From Pseudoalteromonas nigrifaciens (GTDB taxonomy: Bacteria > Pseudomonadota > Gammaproteobacteria > Enterobacterales > Alteromonadaceae): a stretch of 64,000 bases of DNA. The position numbers and the translations under genes are program-made. Below are positions 28,650-38,017 of this stretch, in pieces. The stretch covers positions 620,001 through 684,000 of the forward strand of contig NZ_CP011036.1 of the NCBI RefSeq assembly GCF_002221505.1, in the 5' to 3' direction. Numbering within the stretch: position 1 is the stretch's first letter; the number at the start of each line of letters is the position of its first letter. The notes below the pieces were generated by a model. The model worked only from the letters and a program-made list of their open reading frames with translations. It made no database searches and was not told the origin of the DNA.

Positions 28650-29940
28650 AACAGCAAAAATTATTATTCCAATCGCGGTTATTATTGCCACTATTTTAAT
28701 CGTCATGTTTATTAAAGGTAACCCGCCAGAAGCTAATCGCTTTGGTGCACCACCAAAAGCATCAATTAATGTAGCAGTTCAAATGTTGCAGCCGCAAAAC
28801 TATCAAGTGATGGTAGACAGCTACGGCACAGTAAAACCACGTACACAAAGCTTATTAGTTGCTCAAGCATCGGGTTTAATTATAAATATAAGCGATGACT
28901 TTAGAGAAGGTGGTTTTTTTAAAAAAGGTGCGGTACTAATCCAACTCGACGATAGAGACTATCAAGCAGAGGTTAAATCGGCACAGGCTAACTTATTAAC
29001 AGCAAAGCAAGGCCTTTTAGAAGAACAAGCCCGCGGGCAGCAGGCTATTACAGATTGGCAGCGTTTAGGTAATGATAAACCTGCAAGTAGCTTGGTGCTA
29101 CGTGAGCCACAATTAGCTGCAGCACAAGCACAAGTATTATCGGCGCAAGCAACACTTGAAAAAGCCAAGTTAAACTTAGAACGTACCCAAATAATAGCGC
29201 CTTTTGCAGGACGAGTACTTAGTCGTAATGTAGATTTAGGCCAAGTTGTTAGCAACAATACTCAGCTCGCTACTATTTACGCAATAGACAGCGTAGAGAT
29301 TCGGTTGCCAATAAAAAACAAAGACCTACCTTTTATTAATTTACCTGAGCAGTACCGCGACGGTGCTAAAAACCAGGCCGGATCCGTGATTAAATTTAGC
29401 TCTGATTTAGTTGGTGAGCAAACATGGCAAGGGCAGTTGGCGCGTACCGAAGGTGCTATTGATGAAAGTGCACAGCAACTCTACGTGGTTGCTAAAATTA
29501 ATGACCCTTATAAAGCAACACAAAGTAATCAATACCCAATAAAAATAGGGCAATACGTTAAAGCGCAGATCACCGGAAAAACAGTTTCTGATGCACTTAT
29601 TATTGCAAATAGCACTATTTATCAGGGGTCTTACGTTTATATTGTTGAGCAGGGAGTATTAAAGCGTAAAGATATAACGCTTGCATGGCAAAATGCCGCT
29701 TTTGCAATGATAAAAACCGGCTTAAAAGCAGGTGATAAACTTGTTATTACGCCACTGGGGCAAGTTAGTTCGGGTACACAAGTGAATATTTTAGGCGAAG
29801 ATAATAAAGCGACTAAACCACAAAGTATGAAGCAACGCCCAACAGCAGAGCAATTAGCACAACAAGCAAAAGAGCAAGGCATTAGTGTTGCAGAGCTAGT
29901 AAAAAAACGTCGCGCAGCAAAGCAAGGAGATAAGCCATGA
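28639..29940 (+). CDS. RND efflux periplasmic adaptor (membrane fusion protein)
   Basis: It links the inner-membrane pump with the outer-membrane channel. The 433-residue protein has one N-terminal helix (IIIPIAVIIATILIVMFI), a barrel-sandwich lipoyl half (LVAQASGLIINISDDFREGGFFKKGAVLIQLDD), a coiled-coil hairpin, a second lipoyl half (IIAPFAGRVLSRNVDLGQVV), and a basic C-terminal tail. It overlaps the channel gene by 11 bases and the pump gene by ATGA, so translation of all three is coupled. Confidence 0.92.
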   Translation: MKTKTAKIIIPIAVIIATILIVMFIKGNPPEANRFGAPPKASINVAVQMLQPQNYQVMVDSYGTVKPRTQSLLVAQASGLIINISDDFREGGFFKKGAVLIQLDDRDYQAEVKSAQANLLTAKQGLLEEQARGQQAITDWQRLGNDKPASSLVLREPQLAAAQAQVLSAQATLEKAKLNLERTQIIAPFAGRVLSRNVDLGQVVSNNTQLATIYAIDSVEIRLPIKNKDLPFINLPEQYRDGAKNQAGSVIKFSSDLVGEQTWQGQLARTEGAIDESAQQLYVVAKINDPYKATQSNQYPIKIGQYVKAQITGKTVSDALIIANSTIYQGSYVYIVEQGVLKRKDITLAWQNAAFAMIKTGLKAGDKLVITPLGQVSSGTQVNILGEDNKATKPQSMKQRPTAEQLAQQAKEQGISVAELVKKRRAAKQGDKP

Positions 29941-32900
29941 TTGCTTGGTTTACCAAAAACCATGTTGCTGCCAATTTATTGTTAGTAACTTTGTTGCTGT
30001 CTGGGCTGTTTAGTTTATCGACGAAAATACCGATCGAAGTATTTCCTTCGTTTGAAACCGATATGATCAGCATTCAGGTTAGTTTACGTGGCGCGACGCC
30101 AGAGGATGTTGAGCAAGGTGTCACTATACGTATAGAGGAGTCTGTACAAGATTTAGAGGGTATAAAGCAAATATTTAGCCGCTCATCTGAAGGTTCGGGC
30201 TCTGTCACTGTTGAAGTGGAAAGCGGCTACGATCCTCGAGAGTTGCTCGCTGATATAAAAAGCCGTGTTGATGCTATTAATACCTTTCCTGGGGATGCTG
30301 AAAAACCCATCGTTGCTCTAGCTGAGCGAAAACGAGAGGTTATAGCGGTAACTGTATCTAGTGATTATGGCGAAAAAGAAACTCGCGAGTATGCAGAGCA
30401 AGTACGCGATCAAATATTACGTTTACCCAGTGTAACGCAGGTTGAGTTAAGTGGCGTGCGCGACTACGAACTGGCTATTGAAGTAAGCCAAGATACATTG
30501 CGCCAATATGACTTAACACTGGCGCAAATTTCTAATGCGGTTGCTAACTCAAGCTCAGACATTTCTGCGGGTAACTTAAAAACCCAAGGTGGCGATGTAC
30601 TTATTAGCTCAAAAGGACAAGCATACCGAAAAGATGAATTTGCCAGCATAGTGGTTAAAAACCAAAGCGACGGTACTATTATTCGCTTAGGTGATATAGC
30701 CACAATTAATGACGGCTTTGAAGAAACCCCAGTGCGTACACGTTTTAACGGAAAACAAGCCGCTTTTATCGACGTATACCGAATAGGCCCACAAAGTGCA
30801 ATTACTGTTGCCGATGAAGTAAAAGCTTATATAAATGCCCAGCAACCTTCATTGCCGCAAGGTTTTGCATTAAGTTATTGGGATGACGACTCAGAGCTAG
30901 TTAAAAGCCGTATTGCCACACTCACCACTAACGCCTTGCAAGGCGGTATTTTAGTGCTGGCACTGCTAACCTTATTTTTACGCCCAGCTATCGCATTTTG
31001 GGTGTTTATTGGTATTCCGGTGTCGTTCATGGGGGCATTTATTGCTATGCCTATTTTTGGCGTAACGCTTAATGTAATGAGCTTGTTTGGTTTTATTTTA
31101 GTACTCGGTATTGTGGTTGATGATGCCATAGTCACCGGAGAGAACGTTTACACCCATTTAAAAACAGCCGAATCGGGCGAACAAGCTGCCATATTAGGTA
31201 CCCAAGAAGTAGCAACGCCAGTGACTTTTGGTGTATTAACCACGGTAGCGGCCTTTTTGCCATTAGCCTTTATTGAAGGTGCACGCGGGGCATTATTTGC
31301 ACAAATTCCGGTGGTGGTTATTCCGGTATTATTGTTTTCTTTAATTGAATCTAAATTTGTTTTACCTGCACATTTAAAATATATAAAGCTACGTCACCAA
31401 AAAGGTAAGCAATCAAAGTTTGATCTGCTACAGCAACGTTTTGCTGATGGCTTTGAAAGTGCGATTTTAAAATATTATCAACCTATTCTTAATTTAGCTC
31501 TGCGCCATAAACTGGCAACGGTGAGCTTATTTGTTGGCGTGTTTTTAATTATTTTAACTATGATCACCAGTGGTTGGACTAAGTTTGTATTTTTTCCACG
31601 TATTCCCAGCGAAACCGTACGGGTAAACTTAACCCTGCCTGCTGGCACGCCGTTTGAAGTAACTAATAAGTACGTGATTGATATGTCGCAAAAGGCGCAG
31701 CAATTGCAAGAAAAATACCGTGACCCTGATACGGGGGAGAGCGTTATTTTAAATATTTTAGCAACAACGGGCGGGCGCGGCGGAGTATCTAACTCAGGCG
31801 CAGTACGCTTTGAAATTACCCCAGCTGAAAAACGTGATTCAGATATAGGCTCACGCGAGCTTGCCAGTGAATGGCGCGAATTAATTGGCGTTATTCCCGG
31901 CGCTGAAAGTCTCACCTTTAGAGCCGAAATAGGTCGTAGTTCAGATCCAATAGATGTGCAGCTTAGCGGTACATCGTTAAAGGTTTTACAAGACGTGGCA
32001 GATCATATTAAAACGCGTTTATCGACCTACCCAACTGTATTCGATATTGCCGATAGTATGTCTGATGGTAAAGAAGAGTTACAAATAGAGCTTACAGAGC
32101 AAGGCTTAGCGCTGGGTTTAAATAGAGTAAATGTAGCAGGGCAAGTGCGTAACTCGTTTTTTGGCTCGCAAGTACAAAGGATCCAACGTGGGCGAGACGA
32201 TGTGCGCGTAATGGTACGTTTGCCTATTGATGAAAGACGCTCGGTAGCCGACTTACAAAATATACTCATAAACACACCTGCCGGTGGCTCAGTGCCTTTA
32301 TCGCATGTGGCTATTTTAATTACAGGGCAAAGCCCGTCTACTATCAATCGAATCGATCGTTACCGTACTTTAAATGTGACCGCCGATATAGAAAAAAGCA
32401 ACACTAACATGACCATACTCCAAGCTGATTTATCCCAGTATTTGGATGAGCTAATGCAGCAATACCCAGGAGTTGATTATGCATTAGAAGGAGAAGCAAA
32501 AGAGCAAAGAGAGTCGTTTGGTTCACTTGCTTGGGCGTTAGTATTTGTATTTTTTATTATTTATGCGCTATTAGCGATACCGTTTAAATCGTATTTACAG
32601 CCATTAATAGTAATGAGTGTTATACCCTTTGGCATGATAGGCGCTGTAGTAGGGCATTGGATCATGGGAATGGAATTAACCATTATGAGCTTGCTTGGCA
32701 TGCTAGCATTAATTGGCGTAGTGGTTAATGACTCGCTGGTATTAGTTGACTATATTAATAAAAAACGCACAGAAGGGATTGAATTAATTGAGGTAGTTAA
32801 ACTTGCCGGCGCGTCACGTTTTCGCCCAGTTATGCTAACTAGCTTAACCACTTTTATAGGATTAATGCCGTTATTATTTGAAAAAGCGACTCAAGCGCAA

Positions 32901-33020
32901 TTTTTAATTCCTATGGCTGTGAGCTTAGGCTTTGGAATTATATTCGCCACCTTCATTACTTTATTGCTAGTACCGGTAAATTATATGCTCATGGAGCGTT
33001 TTCAGGGTTGGTTTAAGTAA
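29937..33020 (+). CDS. RND-family multidrug efflux pump (AcrB/MexF-type superfamily)
   Basis: This inner-membrane proton-driven pump has 1027 residues in the usual two halves of 6 transmembrane helices each plus large periplasmic loops. Visible motifs are the first helix and loop (VAANLLLVTLLLSGLFSL), the TM4 relay motif GIVVDDAIV with adjacent acidic residues, and the second-half counterpart GVVVNDSLVLVDYIN. Substrate cannot be inferred from sequence. The operon has no local regulator. A terminator follows. Confidence 0.93.
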   Translation: MIAWFTKNHVAANLLLVTLLLSGLFSLSTKIPIEVFPSFETDMISIQVSLRGATPEDVEQGVTIRIEESVQDLEGIKQIFSRSSEGSGSVTVEVESGYDPRELLADIKSRVDAINTFPGDAEKPIVALAERKREVIAVTVSSDYGEKETREYAEQVRDQILRLPSVTQVELSGVRDYELAIEVSQDTLRQYDLTLAQISNAVANSSSDISAGNLKTQGGDVLISSKGQAYRKDEFASIVVKNQSDGTIIRLGDIATINDGFEETPVRTRFNGKQAAFIDVYRIGPQSAITVADEVKAYINAQQPSLPQGFALSYWDDDSELVKSRIATLTTNALQGGILVLALLTLFLRPAIAFWVFIGIPVSFMGAFIAMPIFGVTLNVMSLFGFILVLGIVVDDAIVTGENVYTHLKTAESGEQAAILGTQEVATPVTFGVLTTVAAFLPLAFIEGARGALFAQIPVVVIPVLLFSLIESKFVLPAHLKYIKLRHQKGKQSKFDLLQQRFADGFESAILKYYQPILNLALRHKLATVSLFVGVFLIILTMITSGWTKFVFFPRIPSETVRVNLTLPAGTPFEVTNKYVIDMSQKAQQLQEKYRDPDTGESVILNILATTGGRGGVSNSGAVRFEITPAEKRDSDIGSRELASEWRELIGVIPGAESLTFRAEIGRSSDPIDVQLSGTSLKVLQDVADHIKTRLSTYPTVFDIADSMSDGKEELQIELTEQGLALGLNRVNVAGQVRNSFFGSQVQRIQRGRDDVRVMVRLPIDERRSVADLQNILINTPAGGSVPLSHVAILITGQSPSTINRIDRYRTLNVTADIEKSNTNMTILQADLSQYLDELMQQYPGVDYALEGEAKEQRESFGSLAWALVFVFFIIYALLAIPFKSYLQPLIVMSVIPFGMIGAVVGHWIMGMELTIMSLLGMLALIGVVVNDSLVLVDYINKKRTEGIELIEVVKLAGASRFRPVMLTSLTTFIGLMPLLFEKATQAQFLIPMAVSLGFGIIFATFITLLLVPVNYMLMERFQGWFK

Positions 33021-33043
33021 ATAAGTGTAAGCATTTAGAGTTT

Positions 33044-33078
33044 AGCTGTAAGTAAGGAATTACTTGCAGCTTTTTTTT
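33044..33078 (+). terminator. RND operon terminator
   Basis: AGCTGTAAGTAA-ggaa-TTACTTGCAGCT (one G-U pair) is followed by eight Ts. Confidence 0.9.
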
Positions 33079-33158
33079 GCCAAAGATTATAAAAATAATT
33101 TAGAAAGTTATAACAAAAAAGACAAATAAATAATAAGAGGGATTATAAAAATAAGAAG

Positions 33159-33341
33159 GTGTTCCCCAAAGTGTGGTGTTGGTGTCAGTCCTGAAACCTT
33201 GAGGTTTCAGGGCGGGAATCTGCGGTTTACCGTAGGCTTCTCGGTACATGCCGAGCTTGCACAATAGTATACGAACAGAAACCCTGGTATAAAATTTATC
33301 GGCTCAGGGACTTAACCAAGCTCCAGCACCCCAGGGAACAA
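33159..33341 (-). ncRNA. ssrS: 6S RNA
   Basis: This RNA mimics an open promoter and sequesters sigma-70 RNA polymerase in stationary phase. Read on the minus strand, the region has the conserved GTCCCTGAGCCGATAAATTT element, AGCTCGGCATGTACCGAGAAGCC, and terminal arms TGTTCCC...GGGGAACA that close the rod-like structure. The length of about 183 matches the family. A -10 hexamer TATACT (33351-33346) ends five bases before the predicted 5' end. It lies beside ygfB as in other gammaproteobacteria, but zapA (usually just upstream) and fau/ygfA (usually just downstream) are not here. Confidence 0.9.
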
Positions 33342-33514
33342 ATCCAGTATATAAGACATAATCGAAAGCTTAAACCCCAAAAGCAAAATATTATTTTGTT
33401 TGCGTGGTTATTGTGCACTTATCATTAGTTATTTACTTATGAGTGTGCTTTTTAGCCATAAATATGTTTTTTATATATTGGGCTTAATAAAGCATACCGC
33501 AGCAATAAAGATCT

Positions 33515-33541
33515 GCCACTATTAAAGTGTTTAATAGTGGC
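33515..33541. repeat. 12-base inverted repeat upstream of ygfB
   Basis: GCCACTATTAAA-gtg-TTTAATAGTGGC is a perfect dyad with a 3-base centre. There is no T-run on either side. It lies about 90 bases before ygfB; it could be an operator or an RNA hairpin. Its role is unknown. Confidence 0.6.
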
Positions 33542-33628
33542 CCTTAAGCGGTTTGATTATAGAATTTATTGGAGTTGCTTTTTATCGAGTGGTAGCATTG
33601 CCTTAACTAGCAAAATGAAGATATAACA

Positions 33629-34192
33629 ATGAGCGATTTACCAGATTACGAAGAAGCCCAATTATTATTAGAAAAAAACGAAATATTTGTATCACCGGCC
33701 GAAGCGCACGGTGTAATTAGTGGTTTATTAGCTTGTGGGTTAACGATTGACGACAAAGAATACCTAGGGCTGTTAAGCGATGTGTTTAACGATGGTGATT
33801 CGTTTAGTAATAATTTAAAACAGTTTTTTGGCAGCATTTATAAGCAGGTCGTTGCTAGTTTTAATGATGAAGAGTTTGCGTTTGATTTGTTTTTACCCAG
33901 CGACGATGAAACACTTATAGATCAGGCTAATGGTTTGGTTTCTTGGGTTGCAGGTTTTATGCTTGGCTTTGGTTTAAAGCAAAAAGATTACGGTAAATTA
34001 TCAGCCGATGTAAAAGAAGTTATTACCGATTTTAGCGAAATTACTCGCCTTGATACTACCTTTGAAGAAACTGAAGAAGACAGCCAAGCACTACATGAAG
34101 TGATTGAGTATGTGCGTGTGTCGGCATTACTTTGCTTTGCAGAGTTAGGTAAAGATCAAAGCACTGCTAGCACTAAAAAAACACTTCATTAA
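33629..34192 (+). CDS. YgfB / UPF0149 family protein
   Basis: This 187-residue acidic protein has the UPF0149 (YgfB) pattern: SPAEAHGVISGLLACG near the N-terminus, WVAGFMLGFGLKQKDYGKLS and VIEYVRVSALLCFAEL. The molecular role is not settled; in Pseudomonas a YgfB homologue modulates AmpDh3-type expression, otherwise it is only known as a conserved partner of the pepP-ubi genes. It is the first gene of ygfB-pepP-ubiH-ubiI. Confidence 0.9.
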   Translation: MSDLPDYEEAQLLLEKNEIFVSPAEAHGVISGLLACGLTIDDKEYLGLLSDVFNDGDSFSNNLKQFFGSIYKQVVASFNDEEFAFDLFLPSDDETLIDQANGLVSWVAGFMLGFGLKQKDYGKLSADVKEVITDFSEITRLDTTFEETEEDSQALHEVIEYVRVSALLCFAELGKDQSTASTKKTLH

Positions 34193-34220
34193 TAGTTTAA
34201 GTTAAATGGGTTTGTTGCAC

Positions 34221-35543
34221 ATGGTTGAAATACAAAAGTCAGAGTTTAAAGCACGTCGTGAGCGTCTGCTTGCAAAAATGGATAGTAACAGTGTGGCAAT
34301 TATACCTGCGGCGAGCGAAGTTACGCGCAGCCGCGACACTCACTATGCATTTAGACAAGACAGTGACTTTTTTTACTTAACTGGTTTTAATGAGCCCGAT
34401 GCCGTACTTGTACTTGCTCCAAATAGTGACACCCCCAGTACATTATTTTGCCTTAATAAAGATAAACTAGCCGAAGTATGGCATGGCCGTAGAATAGGCT
34501 TTGAAAAAGCAAAAAACGAATATTTGTTTGATGCAACCCATGAATTAAGTGAGTTGAGTGAACAGTTATTTAATTTGCTCAATGGCAAAGCGGTTTTATA
34601 TTATGCGCAAGGTGCATATTCGGCTTTTGATGGGCGTGTTTTCTCTTTGCTTAATACTCTGCGCAGCGCCCCTAAAAAAGGTGACACAGCGCCAAGTACC
34701 ATTAAAGATATTCGTTTGTTAATTCACGAAATGCGTTTATTTAAATCACCAAGTGAAATAAACATTATGCGCGCAGGCTGCGAAATTAGCGCGCAAGGCC
34801 ATGTTAGAGCAATGTGTTTTGCCCATAGCGGTGCAACCGAGTATCAATTAGAAGCAGAGCTACATCATCATTATGCAATGCATGGTGCGCGGCACCCAGC
34901 GTATGGCACTATTGTAGGCAGTGGCGACAATGCTAATATTTTACATTACACCCAAAACAGCGACGCCCTTAAAAGTGGCGATCTAGTGTTAATAGATTCA
35001 GGTTGCGAGCTACAAGGCTACGCTGCTGATATTACACGTACATTTCCAGTGAATGGTAAATTTAGCCCCGAGCAAGCCGCGTTATATAATATTGTTCTTA
35101 AAGCGCAAGAAGTGGCGTTTGCAGAAATTAAACCCGGCGGTTATATGTCGCATGCTAATGCTTTAGCAATGGCAGTTATGACCCAAGGTCTACTAGATTT
35201 GGGTATTTTAACCGGCGACTTTAATGAGTTAATGGCAAAGCAAGCCTGTAAAGAATATTACATGCATGGTTTGGGGCATTGGTTAGGCCTAGACGTACAT
35301 GATGTAGGCGACTACAAGCAAAACAATAGCGAACGCGCATTTGCTGCGGGCATGGTACTGACCATAGAGCCTGGGCTTTATATCAGCGAAGATTCAAATG
35401 CACCGCAAAAATACCGAGGTATCGGTATTCGCATTGAAGATAACTTATTAGTAACCCCAAGTGGTTATGAAAATCTCACCCTAAGTGCGCCAAAAACCAT
35501 AAGCGATATAGAAGCACTTATGCAAAGCAATAAAAGCGCATAA
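34221..35543 (+). CDS. pepP: Xaa-Pro aminopeptidase PepP
   Basis: It removes N-terminal residues before proline; an M24-family dinuclear manganese enzyme of about 440 residues. The N-terminal domain has EVTRSRDTHYAFRQDSDFFYLTGF. The catalytic domain has metal ligands in IDSGCELQGYAADITRTFPV, HGLGHWLGLDVHD and TIEPGLYI. The E. coli start MSEISRQEF aligns with MVEIQKSEF, so the ATG at 34221 is preferred over one at 34206. It belongs to the ygfB operon. Confidence 0.94.
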   Translation: MVEIQKSEFKARRERLLAKMDSNSVAIIPAASEVTRSRDTHYAFRQDSDFFYLTGFNEPDAVLVLAPNSDTPSTLFCLNKDKLAEVWHGRRIGFEKAKNEYLFDATHELSELSEQLFNLLNGKAVLYYAQGAYSAFDGRVFSLLNTLRSAPKKGDTAPSTIKDIRLLIHEMRLFKSPSEINIMRAGCEISAQGHVRAMCFAHSGATEYQLEAELHHHYAMHGARHPAYGTIVGSGDNANILHYTQNSDALKSGDLVLIDSGCELQGYAADITRTFPVNGKFSPEQAALYNIVLKAQEVAFAEIKPGGYMSHANALAMAVMTQGLLDLGILTGDFNELMAKQACKEYYMHGLGHWLGLDVHDVGDYKQNNSERAFAAGMVLTIEPGLYISEDSNAPQKYRGIGIRIEDNLLVTPSGYENLTLSAPKTISDIEALMQSNKSA

Positions 35544-35558
35544 GACTAGGAGAAAAAA

Positions 35559-36749
35559 GTGCCTAAGCAGTTTGATGTTGTTGTTATTGGTGGCGGTTTA
35601 GCCGGTGCTAGCTGTGCGTTAAGCGTGGCTAAAATAAATCCCGCGCTTAGTATTGCTGTTGTTGAGGCGAATGAAGTAAGTAATGACTATCACCCGAGCT
35701 TTGATGATAGAAGCATAGCACTTGCTCAGCAGTCGGTAGAGTACTTGCAAGGCTTAAATTTATTTGCGTTAAATTCACCGTACGCTACAGCAATTAAAAA
35801 AGTAAGTGTGTCTGATCGTCACCATTTTGGTAAAGCAGATATTAACTGTGAAGAGTTTGCTAAAGATGCCCTTGGTTATGTGGTTGAAGTAAACCCGTTT
35901 GGCCGCTCGTTACATCAATTATTAAACGCTCAAATAAATATCAGTTTATATTGCCCTGATAGCGTAAGTGCCATTGAGCAGCAATTACATAATAATATAG
36001 TTACTTTGCAAAGTGGCGAGCAAATAGCCGCCAAGCTGTTAGTTATTGCCGACGGTGCACAGTCGCCAACTCGCAGCTTATTTGGACTTAAGTTTAACAC
36101 TCAAGCTTATGAGCAAGGGGCTATTATTGCCAATATAGAAGTAGCTGGTGGGCATAATAACCATGCTTTTGAGCGATTTACGCAACATGGCCCCATGGCG
36201 CTATTACCTATGAGCAACAACCGTTATTCACTGGTGTGGTGTATGCAGCAACAGCACGTTGAGCAGCACATGGCACAAAGTGAAGACGACTTTATAAGCG
36301 CACTACAAAGTGCCTTTGGTTATCGCGGTGGTCAATTTACTAAAGTGGGTATGCGTGCTAATTACCCCTTAGTGTATGGGCAAGTAGAATCGCTTATTGC
36401 GCACCGCACGGTAGTAATAGGTAATGCTGCGCATGCAATTCATCCCATTGCAGGGCAAGGGTTTAATTTAGGCCTGCGAGATGTACAAGTACTTAGTAAC
36501 TTAATTGCCCAGAGCCCAAATGACTTAGGCAGTTATGCATTTACTCGCGAGTATGCACAGCAGCGCAGCGCTGATATAAATAACGTGATGACCCTAACAG
36601 ATGGTTTAGTAAGGCTTTTTTCAAATTCATCACGCATACTGGCACTTGGCCGTAGTATTGGGTTGTTTTCGATGGATTTATTCCCCTCTTTAAAAGCGCC
36701 ATTGGCTAAGCAGTTAATGGGGCAAGTTAAACAAGGTCAAGGTTTATGA
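35559..36749 (+). CDS. ubiH: 2-octaprenyl-6-methoxyphenol hydroxylase UbiH
   Basis: This FAD monooxygenase hydroxylates the ubiquinone precursor. The 396-residue protein has a dinucleotide-binding start VVVIGGGLAGASCAL, the DRSIALA motif, and GNAAHAIHPIAGQGFNLGLRDV, the family FAD/NADPH signature. The start codon is GTG with AGGAG upstream. It overlaps the next flavoprotein gene by four bases (ATGA). Confidence 0.93.
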   Translation: MPKQFDVVVIGGGLAGASCALSVAKINPALSIAVVEANEVSNDYHPSFDDRSIALAQQSVEYLQGLNLFALNSPYATAIKKVSVSDRHHFGKADINCEEFAKDALGYVVEVNPFGRSLHQLLNAQINISLYCPDSVSAIEQQLHNNIVTLQSGEQIAAKLLVIADGAQSPTRSLFGLKFNTQAYEQGAIIANIEVAGGHNNHAFERFTQHGPMALLPMSNNRYSLVWCMQQQHVEQHMAQSEDDFISALQSAFGYRGGQFTKVGMRANYPLVYGQVESLIAHRTVVIGNAAHAIHPIAGQGFNLGLRDVQVLSNLIAQSPNDLGSYAFTREYAQQRSADINNVMTLTDGLVRLFSNSSRILALGRSIGLFSMDLFPSLKAPLAKQLMGQVKQGQGL

Positions 36750-37912
36750 AACAAGCACAGGTATGTATTGTAGGTGGTGGCAGCGTAGGGCTTACCTTAG
36801 CGCTTGGGTTGGCAAAAGCAGGTATAAGCGTAGTCGTGCTTGACGCTGCGCCAAAGCAAACACCGCCAACAGACGAGTATGGCATGCGCGTAAGTGCGCT
36901 GAGTATTGCGAGTCAAACCTTGCTTGAACAATTAAACGTATGGCCACACATAGTTGCTTTGCGTGCTAGTGCCTATACCCATATGGATGTGCGCGATGCA
37001 GACAGCTTTGGCAAAATAGCTTTTAATAGTGAGCAACTAGAGCTTGATCATTTAGGTCATATAGTTGAAAACGATATTATTTGCTACGCGCTTGTAAAGG
37101 AGCTAGAGCAGCAGCCAAATGCTACGCTGATGTTCGACACTTGTTATCAGCAAATACACCAAAGCGAATCGGATGTATTTGTTACTTTAAAAAGTGGTGA
37201 GCCAATCATTGCAAAGCTGCTGGTGGCCGCCGATGGTGCAAATTCGGCAATTCGAAAGCAGTTTAATATGGCGCTGAGCTTTAAAGACTACGACCACCAT
37301 GCATTGGTGGCTACAGTTAAAACCCAAGAGCCACACGCCAATACCGCACGCCAAGTGTTTTTACCAAGCGGGCCATTAGCATTTTTACCGTTGAGCGATG
37401 CCAACACCCATTCAATTGTGTGGTCTACAAACCCAACGCATTGTGAAGAGCTATTAGCAATGGACGACAACCAGTTTAACAAAGCCATTATGGCGGCAAT
37501 AGATGGCCAATGTGGTTTGTGTGAAGTGCAAAGTGTACGCGCTGCATTTCCACTTAAAATGCGTTATGCCCAGCAATGGGTTGCAGGTAAAGTCGTATTA
37601 ATTGGCGATGCTGCACATACGATTCATCCGCTTGCAGGCTTGGGGATGAACCTAGGCCTAAAAGATGCCGCTTATTTAATTGAGTTACTAACAAGTGATA
37701 ATAAAGAATTTGCCAGCACGCGTACTTTACGTGATTACGAGCGCACCCGTAAACTCGATGCGCAAAAACACATTGCCATGATGTACTCTTTAAAAGAGTT
37801 ATTTGCCGGTGCTAACCCAATTAAAAAACTAATTCGTGGAGTTGGGCTTTCAATGGTTGATAACTTAGGCCCAATAAAGCATTTGTTTGCTAAAGAAGCG
37901 ATAGGAAAGTAA
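36746..37912 (+). CDS. ubiI: Ubiquinone biosynthesis flavin monooxygenase UbiI (VisC)
   Basis: This paralogous FAD hydroxylase most likely performs C5 hydroxylation of the ubiquinone ring. The 388-residue protein has VCIVGGGSVGLTLALGLAKAG, MRVSALSIAS and IGDAAHTIHPLAGLGMNLGLKDA. The assignment to UbiI rather than UbiF rests on its position after ubiH, as in E. coli. It ends the operon at a terminator. Confidence 0.9.
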   Translation: MKQAQVCIVGGGSVGLTLALGLAKAGISVVVLDAAPKQTPPTDEYGMRVSALSIASQTLLEQLNVWPHIVALRASAYTHMDVRDADSFGKIAFNSEQLELDHLGHIVENDIICYALVKELEQQPNATLMFDTCYQQIHQSESDVFVTLKSGEPIIAKLLVAADGANSAIRKQFNMALSFKDYDHHALVATVKTQEPHANTARQVFLPSGPLAFLPLSDANTHSIVWSTNPTHCEELLAMDDNQFNKAIMAAIDGQCGLCEVQSVRAAFPLKMRYAQQWVAGKVVLIGDAAHTIHPLAGLGMNLGLKDAAYLIELLTSDNKEFASTRTLRDYERTRKLDAQKHIAMMYSLKELFAGANPIKKLIRGVGLSMVDNLGPIKHLFAKEAIGK

Positions 37913-37942
37913 GCGTATTATTAAGCGCACGAGTAAGCGAAT

Positions 37943-37976
37943 AAAAAGCCGTGGTTAAATTTAACCGCGGCTTTTT
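37943..37976. terminator. Bidirectional terminator after ubiI
   Basis: AAAAAGCCGTGGTTAA and TTAACCGCGGCTTTTT form a long stem shared by the converging ubiI and AraC-type genes. Confidence 0.88.
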
Positions 37977-38017
37977 ATTACCTATGTTGAATTAAAGAGT
38001 TAAGTAACGTTTGATTT

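Noticed and set aside
33345..33628. zapA upstream of 6S RNA
   Set aside because: No frame on either strand of this stretch resembles ZapA.
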